DNA from: JAEUOS01 sp965279115
GTDB lineage: Bacteria; Pseudomonadota; Gammaproteobacteria; Burkholderiales; JAEUOS01
NCBI GenBank assembly: GCA_965279115.1
Contig: OZ257137.1
Coordinates: 1,798,001-1,862,000 of the forward strand
Direction: 5' to 3'
DNA length: 64,000 nucleotides
This document shows, one piece after another, positions 34,085 through 43,030 of this stretch (its first letter is position 1; every line of letters begins with the position of its first letter). The notes under the pieces are model-generated. The model saw only the letters and a list, made by a program, of their open reading frames with translations, was not told where the DNA came from and did not search any database. The position numbers and the translations under genes were made by a program.

Positions 34085-35467
34085 TTACGCGGGTGCGCCG
34101 GTGAGGATGCGGTAGCAGGGCTTGTAGACGCTGCCGGGAAGTTTCATGCGCTGTTGCGCGACAAACGAGGCAAGCAGTTCGTCCATATGGCGCATGACGC
34201 CGGGGTCGCCGTCAAGAACGAAGGGACCGTGCTCCTCGATGGCGCGGATGCCGTGGTCCTTGACATTGCCGGCGACGATGCCGGAGAAGGCGCGCCGCAG
34301 GTTGGCCGCGCGCACATGCACCGGGGCGTCGAGCGTGAGGTTCAGCGCGCGCATGTTGGCGTGGGTCGGCGCGAACGGCTTCTGGAACTCGTGGTCGATT
34401 TTCAGGTGCCAGTTGAAGTAGTAGGCGTCGCCAATGCCCTTGCGATAGGCGCGCACGTCCTTCAAGCCCTGCTGCATGGCACGCGCCACGCCTTCGGGAT
34501 CGTCGATCATGATGCGGTAACGCGCGCGCGCGGACGCGCCCAGGGTGGCGGCGATGAAACTGTCGATGCGCCCGAAGTACTCGGCCGAGGCCGCCGGACC
34601 AGTGAAGATGAGCGGGAACGGCAGGTCGGCGTTGGCCGGGTGCAGCAATATGCCCAGCAGGTAGAGGATCTCCTCGGCGGTGCCGGCCCCGCCCGGAAAG
34701 ACAATGATGCCGTGGCCGGCGCGCACGAAGGCTTCGAGGCGCTTTTCGATGTCCGGCAGGATCACCAGGCCGTTGACGATCGGGTTGGGCGCCTCGGCGG
34801 CGACGATGCCGGGCTCGGTGAAGCCGAGGTAGCGGCCGTGGGCGACACGCTGCTTGGCATGCGACACCGCCGCGCCCTTCATCGGCCCCTTCATCGCGCC
34901 CGGCCCGCAGCCGGTGCAGATGTCCATCATGCGCAGCCCCAGCTCGTAGCCCACCACCTTGGAGTAGTCGTACTCCTCGCGCGAAATTGAATGCCCGCCC
35001 CAGCACACCACCACGTTGGGCTGGTCAAGAGGCTTGAGCACATCGGCATTGCGCAGGATGTGGAACACCGCGTCGGTGATGCCGCCGGAGGTGGCGAGGT
35101 TGAAGCGCGGGTTGTCGCCGATCTCGTCGGCGGCGTAGATCACGTCGCGCAGCACGGCGAACAGGTGCTCGCGGATGCCCTTGATCATCTCGCCGTCGAC
35201 AAACGCGCCGGCCGGCGCGCCACGGATATCGAGCTTGATGCCGCGCTCGCGCTGCAGGATGGAAACGCTGAACGACTTGTGGCGTTCCAGCAGTTCCTTG
35301 CCGTTGTCGAGCTTGCTGCCGGTGTTGAGGACCGCCAGCGAACAGCTGCGGAACAATTCATACAGGCCGCCCTGGCTGGAGTCGAGCAGGCGCGCGACCT
35401 CGGCAGCGGAGAGGATTTCCATGCGCCCTTCGGGGGATACCTGGGCGTCGACGACTGGGTGGTTCAT
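34085..35467 (-). CDS. ppnN: Pyrimidine/purine nucleotide 5'-monophosphate nucleosidase PpnN
   Basis: A 460-residue LOG-family enzyme, the long YgdH/PpnN type (about 454 residues in E. coli). It hydrolyses nucleoside monophosphates to base and ribose 5-phosphate in nucleotide salvage. The N-terminal region LYELFRSCSLAVLNTGSKLD and FAVLRDVIYA matches PpnN, the central Rossmann domain has GCGPGAMKGPMKGA and VFPGGAGTAEEI (the PGGxGTxxE catalytic motif), and the C-terminal domain is complete. ATG 35467 gives the expected N-terminal length, though its ribosome site is weak. The E. coli enzyme is controlled by (p)ppGpp, which may apply here. Confidence 0.92.
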   Translation of the reverse strand: MNHPVVDAQVSPEGRMEILSAAEVARLLDSSQGGLYELFRSCSLAVLNTGSKLDNGKELLERHKSFSVSILQRERGIKLDIRGAPAGAFVDGEMIKGIREHLFAVLRDVIYAADEIGDNPRFNLATSGGITDAVFHILRNADVLKPLDQPNVVVCWGGHSISREEYDYSKVVGYELGLRMMDICTGCGPGAMKGPMKGAAVSHAKQRVAHGRYLGFTEPGIVAAEAPNPIVNGLVILPDIEKRLEAFVRAGHGIIVFPGGAGTAEEILYLLGILLHPANADLPFPLIFTGPAASAEYFGRIDSFIAATLGASARARYRIMIDDPEGVARAMQQGLKDVRAYRKGIGDAYYFNWHLKIDHEFQKPFAPTHANMRALNLTLDAPVHVRAANLRRAFSGIVAGNVKDHGIRAIEEHGPFVLDGDPGVMRHMDELLASFVAQQRMKLPGSVYKPCYRILTGAPA

Positions 35468-35597
35468 TCTGGGCAGTTCAGGCGTGTTGGACAGTTCGGC
35501 GCCAGCGCGGCAGCAGGCGCGCATGGCAAGGCCGGGATGTTACTCCCCGGGCGGGGCGGATGATTGGCGGGACAGGGCATGATCTAATGACGACCAG

Positions 35598-36830
35598 ATG
35601 CCCGATCCGCGAAAACGCCCTTACGACGTCGTGCTCTACGGCGCCTCCGGCTTTGTGGGCCGGCAGACCGCAGCCTATTTCGCCGCGAACGCGGCGGGCC
35701 TCCGCTGGGCATTGGCCGGTCGCTCCGGCGCCAGACTGGAGGATGTGCGGGCATCGTGCGGGCCGGGCGCCGCGCACGCCGGCATCGTGGTTGCAGATGC
35801 CGGCGACGACGCCGCGCTGGCCGCGCTGGCGGGCGACACCCGGGTGGTGCTCTCGACCGCCGGCCCGTTCGCCCTGTATGGCAGTGCGCTGGTGGCCGCC
35901 TGCGTGGCGCAGGGCACGCACTACGTGGACATCACCGGCGAGACCCCTTGGGCACGTGGCCTGATCGACCGCCATCACGCCGCCGCGGAAAAGTCTGGCA
36001 CGCGCATCATCCCGTTTTGCGGCTTCGATTCCGTGCCCTCGGACCTCGGCGCATGGCTGGTGGCACGCGCGCTGCAGCGCGAGCACGGCGAAGCTTGTGT
36101 CGACGTGAAGGCGTGCTTTTCGATCCGCGGCGGCTTCAACGGCGGCACGCTGGCCTCGCTCTTCAATGCACTGGAGTCAGGCCAGTCGGCGTTGATGCAA
36201 GACCCTTTCCTGCTCAACCCGCTCCCGCCCGCGGGCGTGGATCCCGTCCTGCATGCAGACCCGGCAGGGGCGCGCCACGACGCGGACTTCGACGCCTGGG
36301 TCGGCCCGTTTTTCATGGGACCGATCAACACCCGGGTGGTGCGCCGCAGCGCCGCGCTGCTGGCCGGCAAAAACAGCCCGTTCGCGCCGCAATTCCACTA
36401 CCAGGAATACCTGCGCTACGGTCGCGGCGCACTGGCCGCGCTTGCCGCCGCCGGCGCCAGCATCGGCATGGCCGCCGGGCAGGAGGCGTTGCGGATCGCC
36501 CCACTGCGCCGGGCGGCGCAAAGACTCGCGCCGCCACCCGGCGCGGGCCCTTCCGAGGCGGCCATGGACGGCGGCTCGTTCCGTTGCGAACTGATCGGTC
36601 GCGGCGACCAGGGCACGTTGGTGCGCGGCAGGATCGCCGGCCACGGCGACCCGGGCAACCGGGCAACAACGGTGATGGTCTGCGAATCCGCGCTCGCGCT
36701 GGCGGGCGATCCTGCCAGCCTGCCGGGCGGCGCAAATTACGGCGGATTCCTCACGCCCGCCAGCGGCCTGGGCAAGGTGCTCGCCAAACGCCTGGCCGCG
36801 GCAGGCATGGATGTAAGCCCTGCGCCCTGA
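35598..36830 (+). CDS. Saccharopine dehydrogenase-like / trans-acting enoyl reductase family protein
   Basis: A 410-residue NAD(P)-binding oxidoreductase. RPYDVVLYGASGFVGRQTAAY is the nucleotide-binding loop, STAGPFALYGSALVAAC and GTHYVDITGETPW are family motifs, and PFCGFDSVPSDLGAWLV follows. This is the group annotated as trans-acting enoyl reductase or saccharopine dehydrogenase-like, with lipid or amino acid substrates. The C-terminal part (about 290-370) is alanine-rich and partly helical. It is a lone plus-strand gene, divergent from ppnN and convergent with an FAD monooxygenase. The exact reaction is not known. Confidence 0.88.
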   Translation: MPDPRKRPYDVVLYGASGFVGRQTAAYFAANAAGLRWALAGRSGARLEDVRASCGPGAAHAGIVVADAGDDAALAALAGDTRVVLSTAGPFALYGSALVAACVAQGTHYVDITGETPWARGLIDRHHAAAEKSGTRIIPFCGFDSVPSDLGAWLVARALQREHGEACVDVKACFSIRGGFNGGTLASLFNALESGQSALMQDPFLLNPLPPAGVDPVLHADPAGARHDADFDAWVGPFFMGPINTRVVRRSAALLAGKNSPFAPQFHYQEYLRYGRGALAALAAAGASIGMAAGQEALRIAPLRRAAQRLAPPPGAGPSEAAMDGGSFRCELIGRGDQGTLVRGRIAGHGDPGNRATTVMVCESALALAGDPASLPGGANYGGFLTPASGLGKVLAKRLAAAGMDVSPAP

Positions 36831-36854
36831 CACCTGGGTCGACGGGCAGCAAGC

Positions 36855-37997
36855 TCAGGATGCCAGCGGTGCCGTCCAGGCGTCGTGGCCGTACACCCAG
36901 TCGGCATCGCCCTGCGCCTTGAGAAACTGGTTTTCGTGGGACAGTTTCTGGATACGGCTGGCGCGCTCGATACGCGTGCGCTGGTAGCGGTCGAGCGCAG
37001 CGCCCACACCGACCGCATCGACTCCCTCAAGGCAGCGCGCCAGGGCGACGGCATCCTCGATGCCCATGGCCGCGCCCTGCGCCATGAACGGCGTCATCGC
37101 GTGGCATGCATCGCCCAGCAGGCACACGCGACCGCGCACCCAGGCCGCCAGCGGTTCACGGTCATACAGCGCGGTGCGAAAGGCCTCGCGCACCGGTTCA
37201 AGCAACGCGCGCGCTTCGGCGTGGAAGTGCGCCAGACCGGAACGCAACACTTGCGGGTCGCCGGTTTGCGACCACGACTCGCGATCGGGCTCCGGTGCGG
37301 GCAGGGTGGCAAACACGAACAGGTCGCGCCCGCCGCCGATCAGGAAGTTGACCAGCTGGACGTCCGGGCTCGGCCCCCACCACTTGGTGAAGGGCTTGAG
37401 GTCGATTTCCGATTGCGCCGCGGCGACGCTGGCCGCCGGCACCACCGCGCGCCAGGCGATCATGCCGGTATAGGTCGGAACGTCATTGCCGAACAGGGTC
37501 TGGCGCACCCGCGAGTGGATGCCGTCGGCGCCGATCACGGCGTCGCACTCGGCGGACGCGCCATTGTCGAACTCGAGGCGCACACCATTTCCGGCTTCGG
37601 CAAATCCGCCGAGCCGATGGCCCGCACGCAGGCATCCCGGTGGCAGCGCGGCGGCCAGCGCGGAGATGAGCACGGCGCGATGCACCGTCAGCATGGGTGC
37701 GCCGTAGCGTTGGCGGGCGGCCTCCGCCATTTCGACCCGCGAGGTCACCGCTCCGGTCTGCCCGTCGCGCGACAGGCGCGTGCTCGGCTGCCATGCGTCG
37801 CGGCGGATCGCCTCGCCCAGCCCCAGGCCATCGAGCGCGCGCACCGCATTGGGTGCGAGGTTGATGGCCTGGCCAACCCAGCCGAGGCCCGCCGCCTGCT
37901 CGTAGATCGCGACGTCGATGCCGGAGCGCGCCAGCGCGATGGCGGCTGTCATGCCGCCGATGCCGGCCCCGATGATGGCAATACGTGGAGGTTTCAT
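36855..37997 (-). CDS. FAD-dependent aromatic monooxygenase (salicylate hydroxylase-like)
   Basis: A 380-residue group A flavoprotein monooxygenase. PPRIAIIGAGIGGMTAAIAL is the FAD dinucleotide-binding motif, DAVIGADGIHSRVRQ is the DG motif for NAD(P)H and FAD, and VCLLGDACHAMTPFMAQGAA is the GD motif. The overall form resembles salicylate 1-monooxygenase and 3-hydroxybenzoate or nicotinate hydroxylases. ATG 37997 directly precedes the FAD domain; an upstream ATG at 38048 would add 17 residues without homology. It diverges from a Bug gene, which may serve an aromatic acid. The exact substrate is unknown. Confidence 0.9.
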   Translation of the reverse strand: MKPPRIAIIGAGIGGMTAAIALARSGIDVAIYEQAAGLGWVGQAINLAPNAVRALDGLGLGEAIRRDAWQPSTRLSRDGQTGAVTSRVEMAEAARQRYGAPMLTVHRAVLISALAAALPPGCLRAGHRLGGFAEAGNGVRLEFDNGASAECDAVIGADGIHSRVRQTLFGNDVPTYTGMIAWRAVVPAASVAAAQSEIDLKPFTKWWGPSPDVQLVNFLIGGGRDLFVFATLPAPEPDRESWSQTGDPQVLRSGLAHFHAEARALLEPVREAFRTALYDREPLAAWVRGRVCLLGDACHAMTPFMAQGAAMGIEDAVALARCLEGVDAVGVGAALDRYQRTRIERASRIQKLSHENQFLKAQGDADWVYGHDAWTAPLAS

Positions 37998-38113
37998 ATC
38001 TGTCCCGCTGCGGCACTTGCGCATCGGCAAGCCCTCGTTCATCCTCATGCGATTATCATGGAAACGATCGCTTGCGCACCGACGAAACTCAAGCTCCGAG
38101 AACGCCCGCCGCC

Positions 38114-39085
38114 ATGTTGAAGAACATCCTGCTGACCTGCTGCCTCGCCCTGCCTCTCGCCTTGCCCTTCGCCGCGGTCGCGCAGGGCTATCCCTCGCGG
38201 CAGGTCACCATCGTCGTGCCCTTCCCGCCCGGCGCCGGCCCGGACCTGGTCGCACGCGCACTGGGCGAACGCCTGAGCGCACGGATGGGGCAGAGCTTCC
38301 TGGTCGACAACCGCCCCGGCGTGGGCGGCATCGCCGGCGCAGCGCTGGTGGCGCGTGCGCCCGCCGATGGCCACATGCTGGCCATGGTGCCCAACACGCT
38401 GGTGATCGCCCCGCATGTCCTGCCGCGCGCGGCGGTGAGCATCGATGTGCTCAAGGACCTGGTGCCGGTGGTGCAGACCGTCACCAACGCCATGACCCTG
38501 GCGGTGCACCCCGGGCTCGCTGTGACATCGGTGCGCGAACTGGTCGAACTGGCGCGCCGCCAGCCCGGCCTGTCCTACGCGACCGGCGGCAACGGCTCGC
38601 CGATGCACATCGTGGGCGAGCTGTTCCGGCGCAGTGCCGGCATCGAGATGCAGCATGTGCCCTACAAGGGTGTGACCCCATCGATCAACGATGTCATCGG
38701 CGGACAGGTGCAGGTCTTGTGGGTGCCGTGGGGCGGCGCGGCGCAATTCGTGCGCGCCGGGCGCTTGCGCGCCCTGGCGCTGGCCGACCGGCGCCGCTCG
38801 CCCAACGCGGGCGACGTACCTTCGATGGCGGAGCTCGGCTATCCCGACGTGGTCAGCCGCGGATGGGTCGGTTTGCTCGCCCCGGCGGGCACGCCGGCGC
38901 CGGTGATCGCGCGGCTCAACAGCGAAATCAATGTGTTGCTGCAGGCGCCCGAGATCCGCCAGCGCATGGCCGACATCGGCTTTGATGTGGTCGGCGGCGG
39001 CCCGGAAGTGCTGGCCAGCGAGATGCGTGAGGATTTCGAGCGCTACGGGCGGCTGGTGCGGGAACTCAGGATCGAGGCGAACTAG
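38114..39085 (+). CDS. Bug-family binding protein 5
   Basis: A 323-residue exported protein. The signal peptide runs MLKNILLTCCLALPLALPFA to AVAQG; two cysteines fall inside it but no lipobox follows. The first loop reads IVVPFPPGAGPDLVAR, then NRPGVGGIAGA, ADGHMLAM (Tyr of the common DGY replaced by His) and QHVPYKGVTP. It diverges from the aromatic monooxygenase gene with a 116-base gap. In-frame starts farther upstream overlap that gene and lack a signal peptide. Confidence 0.93.
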   Translation: MLKNILLTCCLALPLALPFAAVAQGYPSRQVTIVVPFPPGAGPDLVARALGERLSARMGQSFLVDNRPGVGGIAGAALVARAPADGHMLAMVPNTLVIAPHVLPRAAVSIDVLKDLVPVVQTVTNAMTLAVHPGLAVTSVRELVELARRQPGLSYATGGNGSPMHIVGELFRRSAGIEMQHVPYKGVTPSINDVIGGQVQVLWVPWGGAAQFVRAGRLRALALADRRRSPNAGDVPSMAELGYPDVVSRGWVGLLAPAGTPAPVIARLNSEINVLLQAPEIRQRMADIGFDVVGGGPEVLASEMREDFERYGRLVRELRIEAN

Positions 39086-39124
39086 GACACGGCGAAGCAG
39101 CCGGATGTCCGGCCTTCCGGTGCC

Positions 39125-40234
39125 TCAGTACTCGCGCCGTCCGCCCGGCTGATCTGCGCCCACCGCCTGCGCGACGCCCGTGAAACCGTCGCGCAGCAGC
39201 AAGCGCGCCAAACCCTGCTTGATATCGCGCACCACGCCGGGACCGCGATACACCAGGGCGGTGTACACCTGTACCGCGGATGCACCCAGGCGGATCATCC
39301 GGTAGGCGTCTTCGGCCGTGAAAATGCCACCAACACCGATCAAGGCGTGTCGGGACCGGTCGATGCGCCGATACCAATCGGCGATGGCGGCCTCGGTGGC
39401 GCCGCGGTTGGCCGGGCCGGAGAAACTGCCGCGCATGCGCGCGCGAACGGCTGTCGGCGTCTTCAGGCGCGCGGCCAGGTCAGCAGGAAAGGTGTAGAAG
39501 CCGATCCCCTTGACGAAGGCGAACGGGTCGATCGCAGCGAGCAGGGCGTCGATCTGCGCCGGGTCGCGCGGCGGCGACATGCGCAGGAACACCCGGCCAT
39601 CCACCTCGACGTCGCGCAAGGCTTCCAGCAGGGCGTAGAGGCCAGCGGGCTCATCGAAATGACTGAAGCCCCCGCCGGAATTCGGGCAATTGAGATTGAG
39701 GACCCGATAGTCCGAAACGCCGCGCACGATGCGCGCGGCCCCGACCATTTCCGCGATGACATGGTCGATGCCTGCCGCGACTCCGGTGTTGGTCTCGACC
39801 AGGCTGACGCCCAGGGGCGCCCGCCGGTTCCCGGCAAGACGGCCCGCGACCGCGACCGCGCCGTCGTTGGGAACACCGTAGTGGACCATGATCCCTTCGT
39901 CATCAGGCAGGCGGAACAGGCGCGGCCGGCCCGGGTTGCCCGCCGACGCGTGCAGGGAAACCGATCCGACGTCCTGCATGCCGAACCCGATAGCTTCAAG
40001 CGTACGCGCGGCGACGCCGTTCTTGTCGAAGCCGGCGGGCAATCCGACCGGGTTGGCCAGCGCCATGCCCGCGAGCGACGTGCGCAACACCGTGTGCTCG
40101 TAGCCGAACAGCGCATCCAGCAAGGCGCGGCCCGGCGCGCTGGCTCCGGCGAGGTGTCCGGCCCGCAGCGCCAGCGCATGTGCGCGTTCCGGGTCGAGGC
40201 AAAACAGCAGGGGGCGCACCAGTCCCTGGTACAT
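39125..40234 (-). CDS. Dihydroorotate dehydrogenase-like protein (divergent class 2 paralogue)
   Basis: A 369-residue FMN-barrel protein with the class 2 layout: N-terminal helix MYQGLVRPLLFCLDPERAH for membrane association, NPVGLPAGFDKNG, then GVGGIFTAEDAYRMIRLGAS and VYTALVYRGPG for FMN phosphate binding. Several active-site blocks deviate. The catalytic region is LNLNCPNSGGG, with Cys where class 2 has Ser. The usual VKIAPD lysine region is LRMSPPRD, and the ATNTT block is GIGFYTF. It may be a neofunctionalised relative rather than the pyrimidine enzyme. It lies downstream of the hydrolase genes on the same strand, separated by 33 bases. Confidence 0.78.
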   Translation of the reverse strand: MYQGLVRPLLFCLDPERAHALALRAGHLAGASAPGRALLDALFGYEHTVLRTSLAGMALANPVGLPAGFDKNGVAARTLEAIGFGMQDVGSVSLHASAGNPGRPRLFRLPDDEGIMVHYGVPNDGAVAVAGRLAGNRRAPLGVSLVETNTGVAAGIDHVIAEMVGAARIVRGVSDYRVLNLNCPNSGGGFSHFDEPAGLYALLEALRDVEVDGRVFLRMSPPRDPAQIDALLAAIDPFAFVKGIGFYTFPADLAARLKTPTAVRARMRGSFSGPANRGATEAAIADWYRRIDRSRHALIGVGGIFTAEDAYRMIRLGASAVQVYTALVYRGPGVVRDIKQGLARLLLRDGFTGVAQAVGADQPGGRREY

Positions 40235-40267
40235 GGTGTACGGTCGCCGAACGGTTGGCGCCGGGCC

Positions 40268-41461
40268 TCAGGCGCCCCTGCGACCCAGAAAGCCGAGCAG
40301 CGCGTCAATCACCGCTTGCGGCTGTTCCTGCTGCACCCAGTGGCCCGCGCCTTCGATCAGGTGCGCGCCTTCGAAGCAGCTGCAGGCGGCCGATTGCATG
40401 GCCTCGAAATCGCCAGGTTTCTGGTAGATGCCCCAGTCGCTCGCCCCGGCAATGTAGATCGCCGGCACATCGATGGTGGCACCGGCGAACATCTGCTGTT
40501 CTCCCAGGCCCGCGCCTTCGATGCGCGAGCGATACCAGAGCAGCCCGCCCTGGAAACCGGTACGTGTGTACTCGCTCGCATAGACGGCGAGTTCTGCCTC
40601 GCTCAACCAACCGCAAGCGGCCACCTCGGCTGAGGTCGGCATGTGCGGAACGACGGTTTCGGCCATGGTGCAGCCGGCGTCCATCACGTAATAGGTTGGC
40701 AGTTCGGCCAGGCTGGCGGCGTTCCAACCGGCGAGCGCATGCGGGCGGTTCTCCTTCCAGTCGGCGCTTTTCACGTGGTAGTAGCCGCGCAGGAAGGCCG
40801 CCAGTCCCTGCGGTGCGCGCCACATGTGGCCATTGGCCTCGCGGGTGGAGTAGTACCACTGGTAGTGCTTGCGCGGGCGCGGCAGGCGCGCCAGTTCGGC
40901 GAGCACTTCGCCAACGATGGCCGGCTGCGCGGCGGCCGCATTGGCCGATTCCGGGCGGTCGGCATGGCCGAAGGGCAATGCCGGCGGCCCGGAGAACGGC
41001 GCACTCATCAGCGCGACCTTGCGAAACACGTCCGGGCGCATCAAGGCGCACCACGCCGCCACCGAGGAGCCGAAATCATGCCCCACCACCGCGGCGACGC
41101 GGCGATGCCCGAACGCATGCAGCAGGGCGAGCGCATCGCGCGCCAGCACCGGCATGGAAAACTGCCGCAGGTCGCTGTCGTACTCCACCGCATGGCCGGC
41201 GCCATCGGCGACGGTGCGTCCGTAGCCGCGCTGGTCGGGCGCGATTACGTGGTACCCGGCCTCCGCCAGCGCCGGCATGACCTTGCGCCAGCTGTAGGCC
41301 AGCTCTGGAAAACCGTGCAGCAGGAGGACGCAAGGGCGGCCGGCGCTCGCATGTCCGGCTTCCAGCACATGCATGGAAAGGCCATTGACGCCGGCGACGA
41401 TGCGCGAACGCACACCCGCGGGCAGCCAGGCCGCCTCGTAGGGTTGCAGCGTGGCGGTCAT
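40268..41461 (-). CDS. Alpha/beta hydrolase, epoxide hydrolase-like
   Basis: A 397-residue hydrolase. LLLHGFPELAYSWRKVMPAL holds the HGFP oxyanion motif, VIAPDQRGYGRT follows, and the nucleophile elbow VVGHDFGSSVA has Asp in nucleophile position, typical of epoxide hydrolases and dehalogenases. GAGHWVQQEQP carries the histidine near the C-terminus. A long insert (about 170-300) forms the cap and includes HYQWYYSTREANGHMW. ATG 41461 overlaps the stop of the NTF2-like gene by four bases; a longer open frame upstream runs over that gene in another phase and is rejected. Confidence 0.9.
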   Translation of the reverse strand: MTATLQPYEAAWLPAGVRSRIVAGVNGLSMHVLEAGHASAGRPCVLLLHGFPELAYSWRKVMPALAEAGYHVIAPDQRGYGRTVADGAGHAVEYDSDLRQFSMPVLARDALALLHAFGHRRVAAVVGHDFGSSVAAWCALMRPDVFRKVALMSAPFSGPPALPFGHADRPESANAAAAQPAIVGEVLAELARLPRPRKHYQWYYSTREANGHMWRAPQGLAAFLRGYYHVKSADWKENRPHALAGWNAASLAELPTYYVMDAGCTMAETVVPHMPTSAEVAACGWLSEAELAVYASEYTRTGFQGGLLWYRSRIEGAGLGEQQMFAGATIDVPAIYIAGASDWGIYQKPGDFEAMQSAACSCFEGAHLIEGAGHWVQQEQPQAVIDALLGFLGRRGA

Positions 41462-41931
41462 GCGGCTTTCTGGGCCAGAAATTTCTTCAGGTTGGACGCC
41501 GCCTGCGCGCGCACCTTGCCGCGCAGGAAGGGCGACCAGCCCAGCAGCATGCCGGGTGCACCGAGGGCCTGGCGTGCCCAGCGCCAGAAATCGAAACTGT
41601 CGCGGTGGCGCGTGATCAGGCCCGCCGCGTTGAACTCGAACTTGGCCTCGATGATGTTGTGCACCATGCGGCCGGTGGCCGAAAAGCGGTAATGCGCCTC
41701 CCAGTGCGCGCTGTCGTCGGTGACGGCCGAGACGTCGAGCTTCCAGACATCGCGCCCCTTGGCCTTGACCGCCTCGCACAGCATGGACCACATGCCGCCG
41801 ATCTCGTGCCGACCGGCAAGCGAGAACGCCTCGTCGTCGAAGCGCGCGTCCTCGGCGTAGCAGGCGGCCATGGCGGCGCCGTCCAGGCGCGCGAAGGCCG
41901 CGTAGAACGTTTCAATGGTCTTGCGGCTCAT
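41458..41931 (-). CDS. NTF2-like (SnoaL-type) protein
   Basis: A 157-residue cone-shaped NTF2-fold protein. RKTIETFYAAFARLDGAAMA, CYAEDARFDDEAFSLAGR and HWEAHYRFSATGRMVHNIIE are the standard SnoaL-2 pattern. Such proteins are small isomerases, cyclases or hydrolases, or simply ligand-binding folds. GGGAGG lies before ATG 41931. The four-base overlap with the epoxide hydrolase-like gene shows co-translation, so the pair probably acts on one metabolite. Confidence 0.88.
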   Translation of the reverse strand: MSRKTIETFYAAFARLDGAAMAACYAEDARFDDEAFSLAGRHEIGGMWSMLCEAVKAKGRDVWKLDVSAVTDDSAHWEAHYRFSATGRMVHNIIEAKFEFNAAGLITRHRDSFDFWRWARQALGAPGMLLGWSPFLRGKVRAQAASNLKKFLAQKAA

Positions 41932-41998
41932 GGCGGCCTCCCGATTGCGGCGAACTGGCAAGTGTAGCCGCAAGCCCGGACGGCTCGCGCCGCGGCCT

Positions 41999-42913
41999 TC
42001 AGGGCTCGAAGGAGATGCCGCGCACGGACTCGCCGCCGCCTATCGCGCCCATGTAGCGGGCGGCACCGGTTTCGAGATCGACCAGGTAGAACTTCGAAAC
42101 GCGGGCGCCGGGCGCGGTGGTGGCGAGAAACGCCGCCCCGGTGGTGTCGGCGATGTCAAAGGCGGCCCGCTCGAACGGCGCGACGCCGAGCTTGCCCACG
42201 GTGGTGAGAAAGCCGGTGTTGGGGGATACCGCCGGTGTGGCGCCTTCCTTGCTGCCCTGCATCACCAGCGTGCCCGCCACAGCGTCGATGGCGTAATTGG
42301 TGGTGATCTTCTCGTTGACCTTGTTGTAGGTGTAGCCGGCGCTTACCACCGTCGGCGCGCGTCTTGCGTTGACGTCGCCCGCGGCATAGGTGAGGCGCGT
42401 GTCCAGTTGCAGGCCGGCAATGTCCGGGTTGCCGTCGACCACGGCACCGGTATCCGGATGCAGGCGCAGGTTCTGTCCGGAGGTGCCGACCACGCGGATG
42501 CGGTCCACCACCGGATTGAAGTCGAAGCCTAGTTCGCCACCTTCAAGCACGACCGCGAGCGCGGCGTCGCCGACCTGTGTGGCGCGCCCGCTGGCGGTAT
42601 CGATGGTGTACAGCCGCGCCGTGCTGCCGCTACGGCCCAGCGCATAGAGCACGCCGCGCGCAATGCGATAGTCGATGCCGAGAATTTCCTCCCCGGGACG
42701 AAGTCCGCCAAGCGGCTTGCGGCTCAGGATCTTCTGCGGCTGGCCGGCGTTGAAGCTGATGAGCTGGTTCGAGGCAGTGACGGCGAAGAAGATTTCCTTG
42801 CGCGGCGGATTGACCGGCTCGGAAGCCTCGGGCGACAAGGCGCAACCAGCGGCGACTGCGAGCGAGACAAGCGCCAGACGTGCGGAAAACCTGAAATGGA
42901 ATCGGGGTTTCAT
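41999..42913 (-). CDS. DUF4394-domain exported protein
   Basis: A 304-residue envelope protein with N-terminal helix ARLALVSLAVAAGCALSPEA. The cysteine at AAGC could be a weak lipoprotein site (the -3 residue is Ala rather than Leu). The DUF4394 domain shows FFAVTASNQLISFNAGQP, ILGIDYRIARGVLYALG, LGFDFNPVVDRIRVVG and SGQNLRLHPDTGAVVDG, a beta-propeller-like repeat found also in PEP-CTERM proteins. There is no PEP-CTERM here. Function is unknown. Confidence 0.88.
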   Translation of the reverse strand: MKPRFHFRFSARLALVSLAVAAGCALSPEASEPVNPPRKEIFFAVTASNQLISFNAGQPQKILSRKPLGGLRPGEEILGIDYRIARGVLYALGRSGSTARLYTIDTASGRATQVGDAALAVVLEGGELGFDFNPVVDRIRVVGTSGQNLRLHPDTGAVVDGNPDIAGLQLDTRLTYAAGDVNARRAPTVVSAGYTYNKVNEKITTNYAIDAVAGTLVMQGSKEGATPAVSPNTGFLTTVGKLGVAPFERAAFDIADTTGAAFLATTAPGARVSKFYLVDLETGAARYMGAIGGGESVRGISFEP

Positions 42914-43030
42914 GGCGAACGTGTTCCGGGTGCTTGCAGGACCTCCAGAATGCCGGATGGTGCTACGCCGGCATCGGCAGAAAAGACGGCGTGTTCTCGG
43001 CCAGTTGGTCGCGTGGATGTCGCCGCCAAT

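Noticed and set aside
42950..42974. ATGCCGG / CCGGCAT inverted repeat between the amidohydrolase and DUF4394 genes
   Set aside because: Seven-base GC arms are expected by chance at this composition and no U-tract is present.
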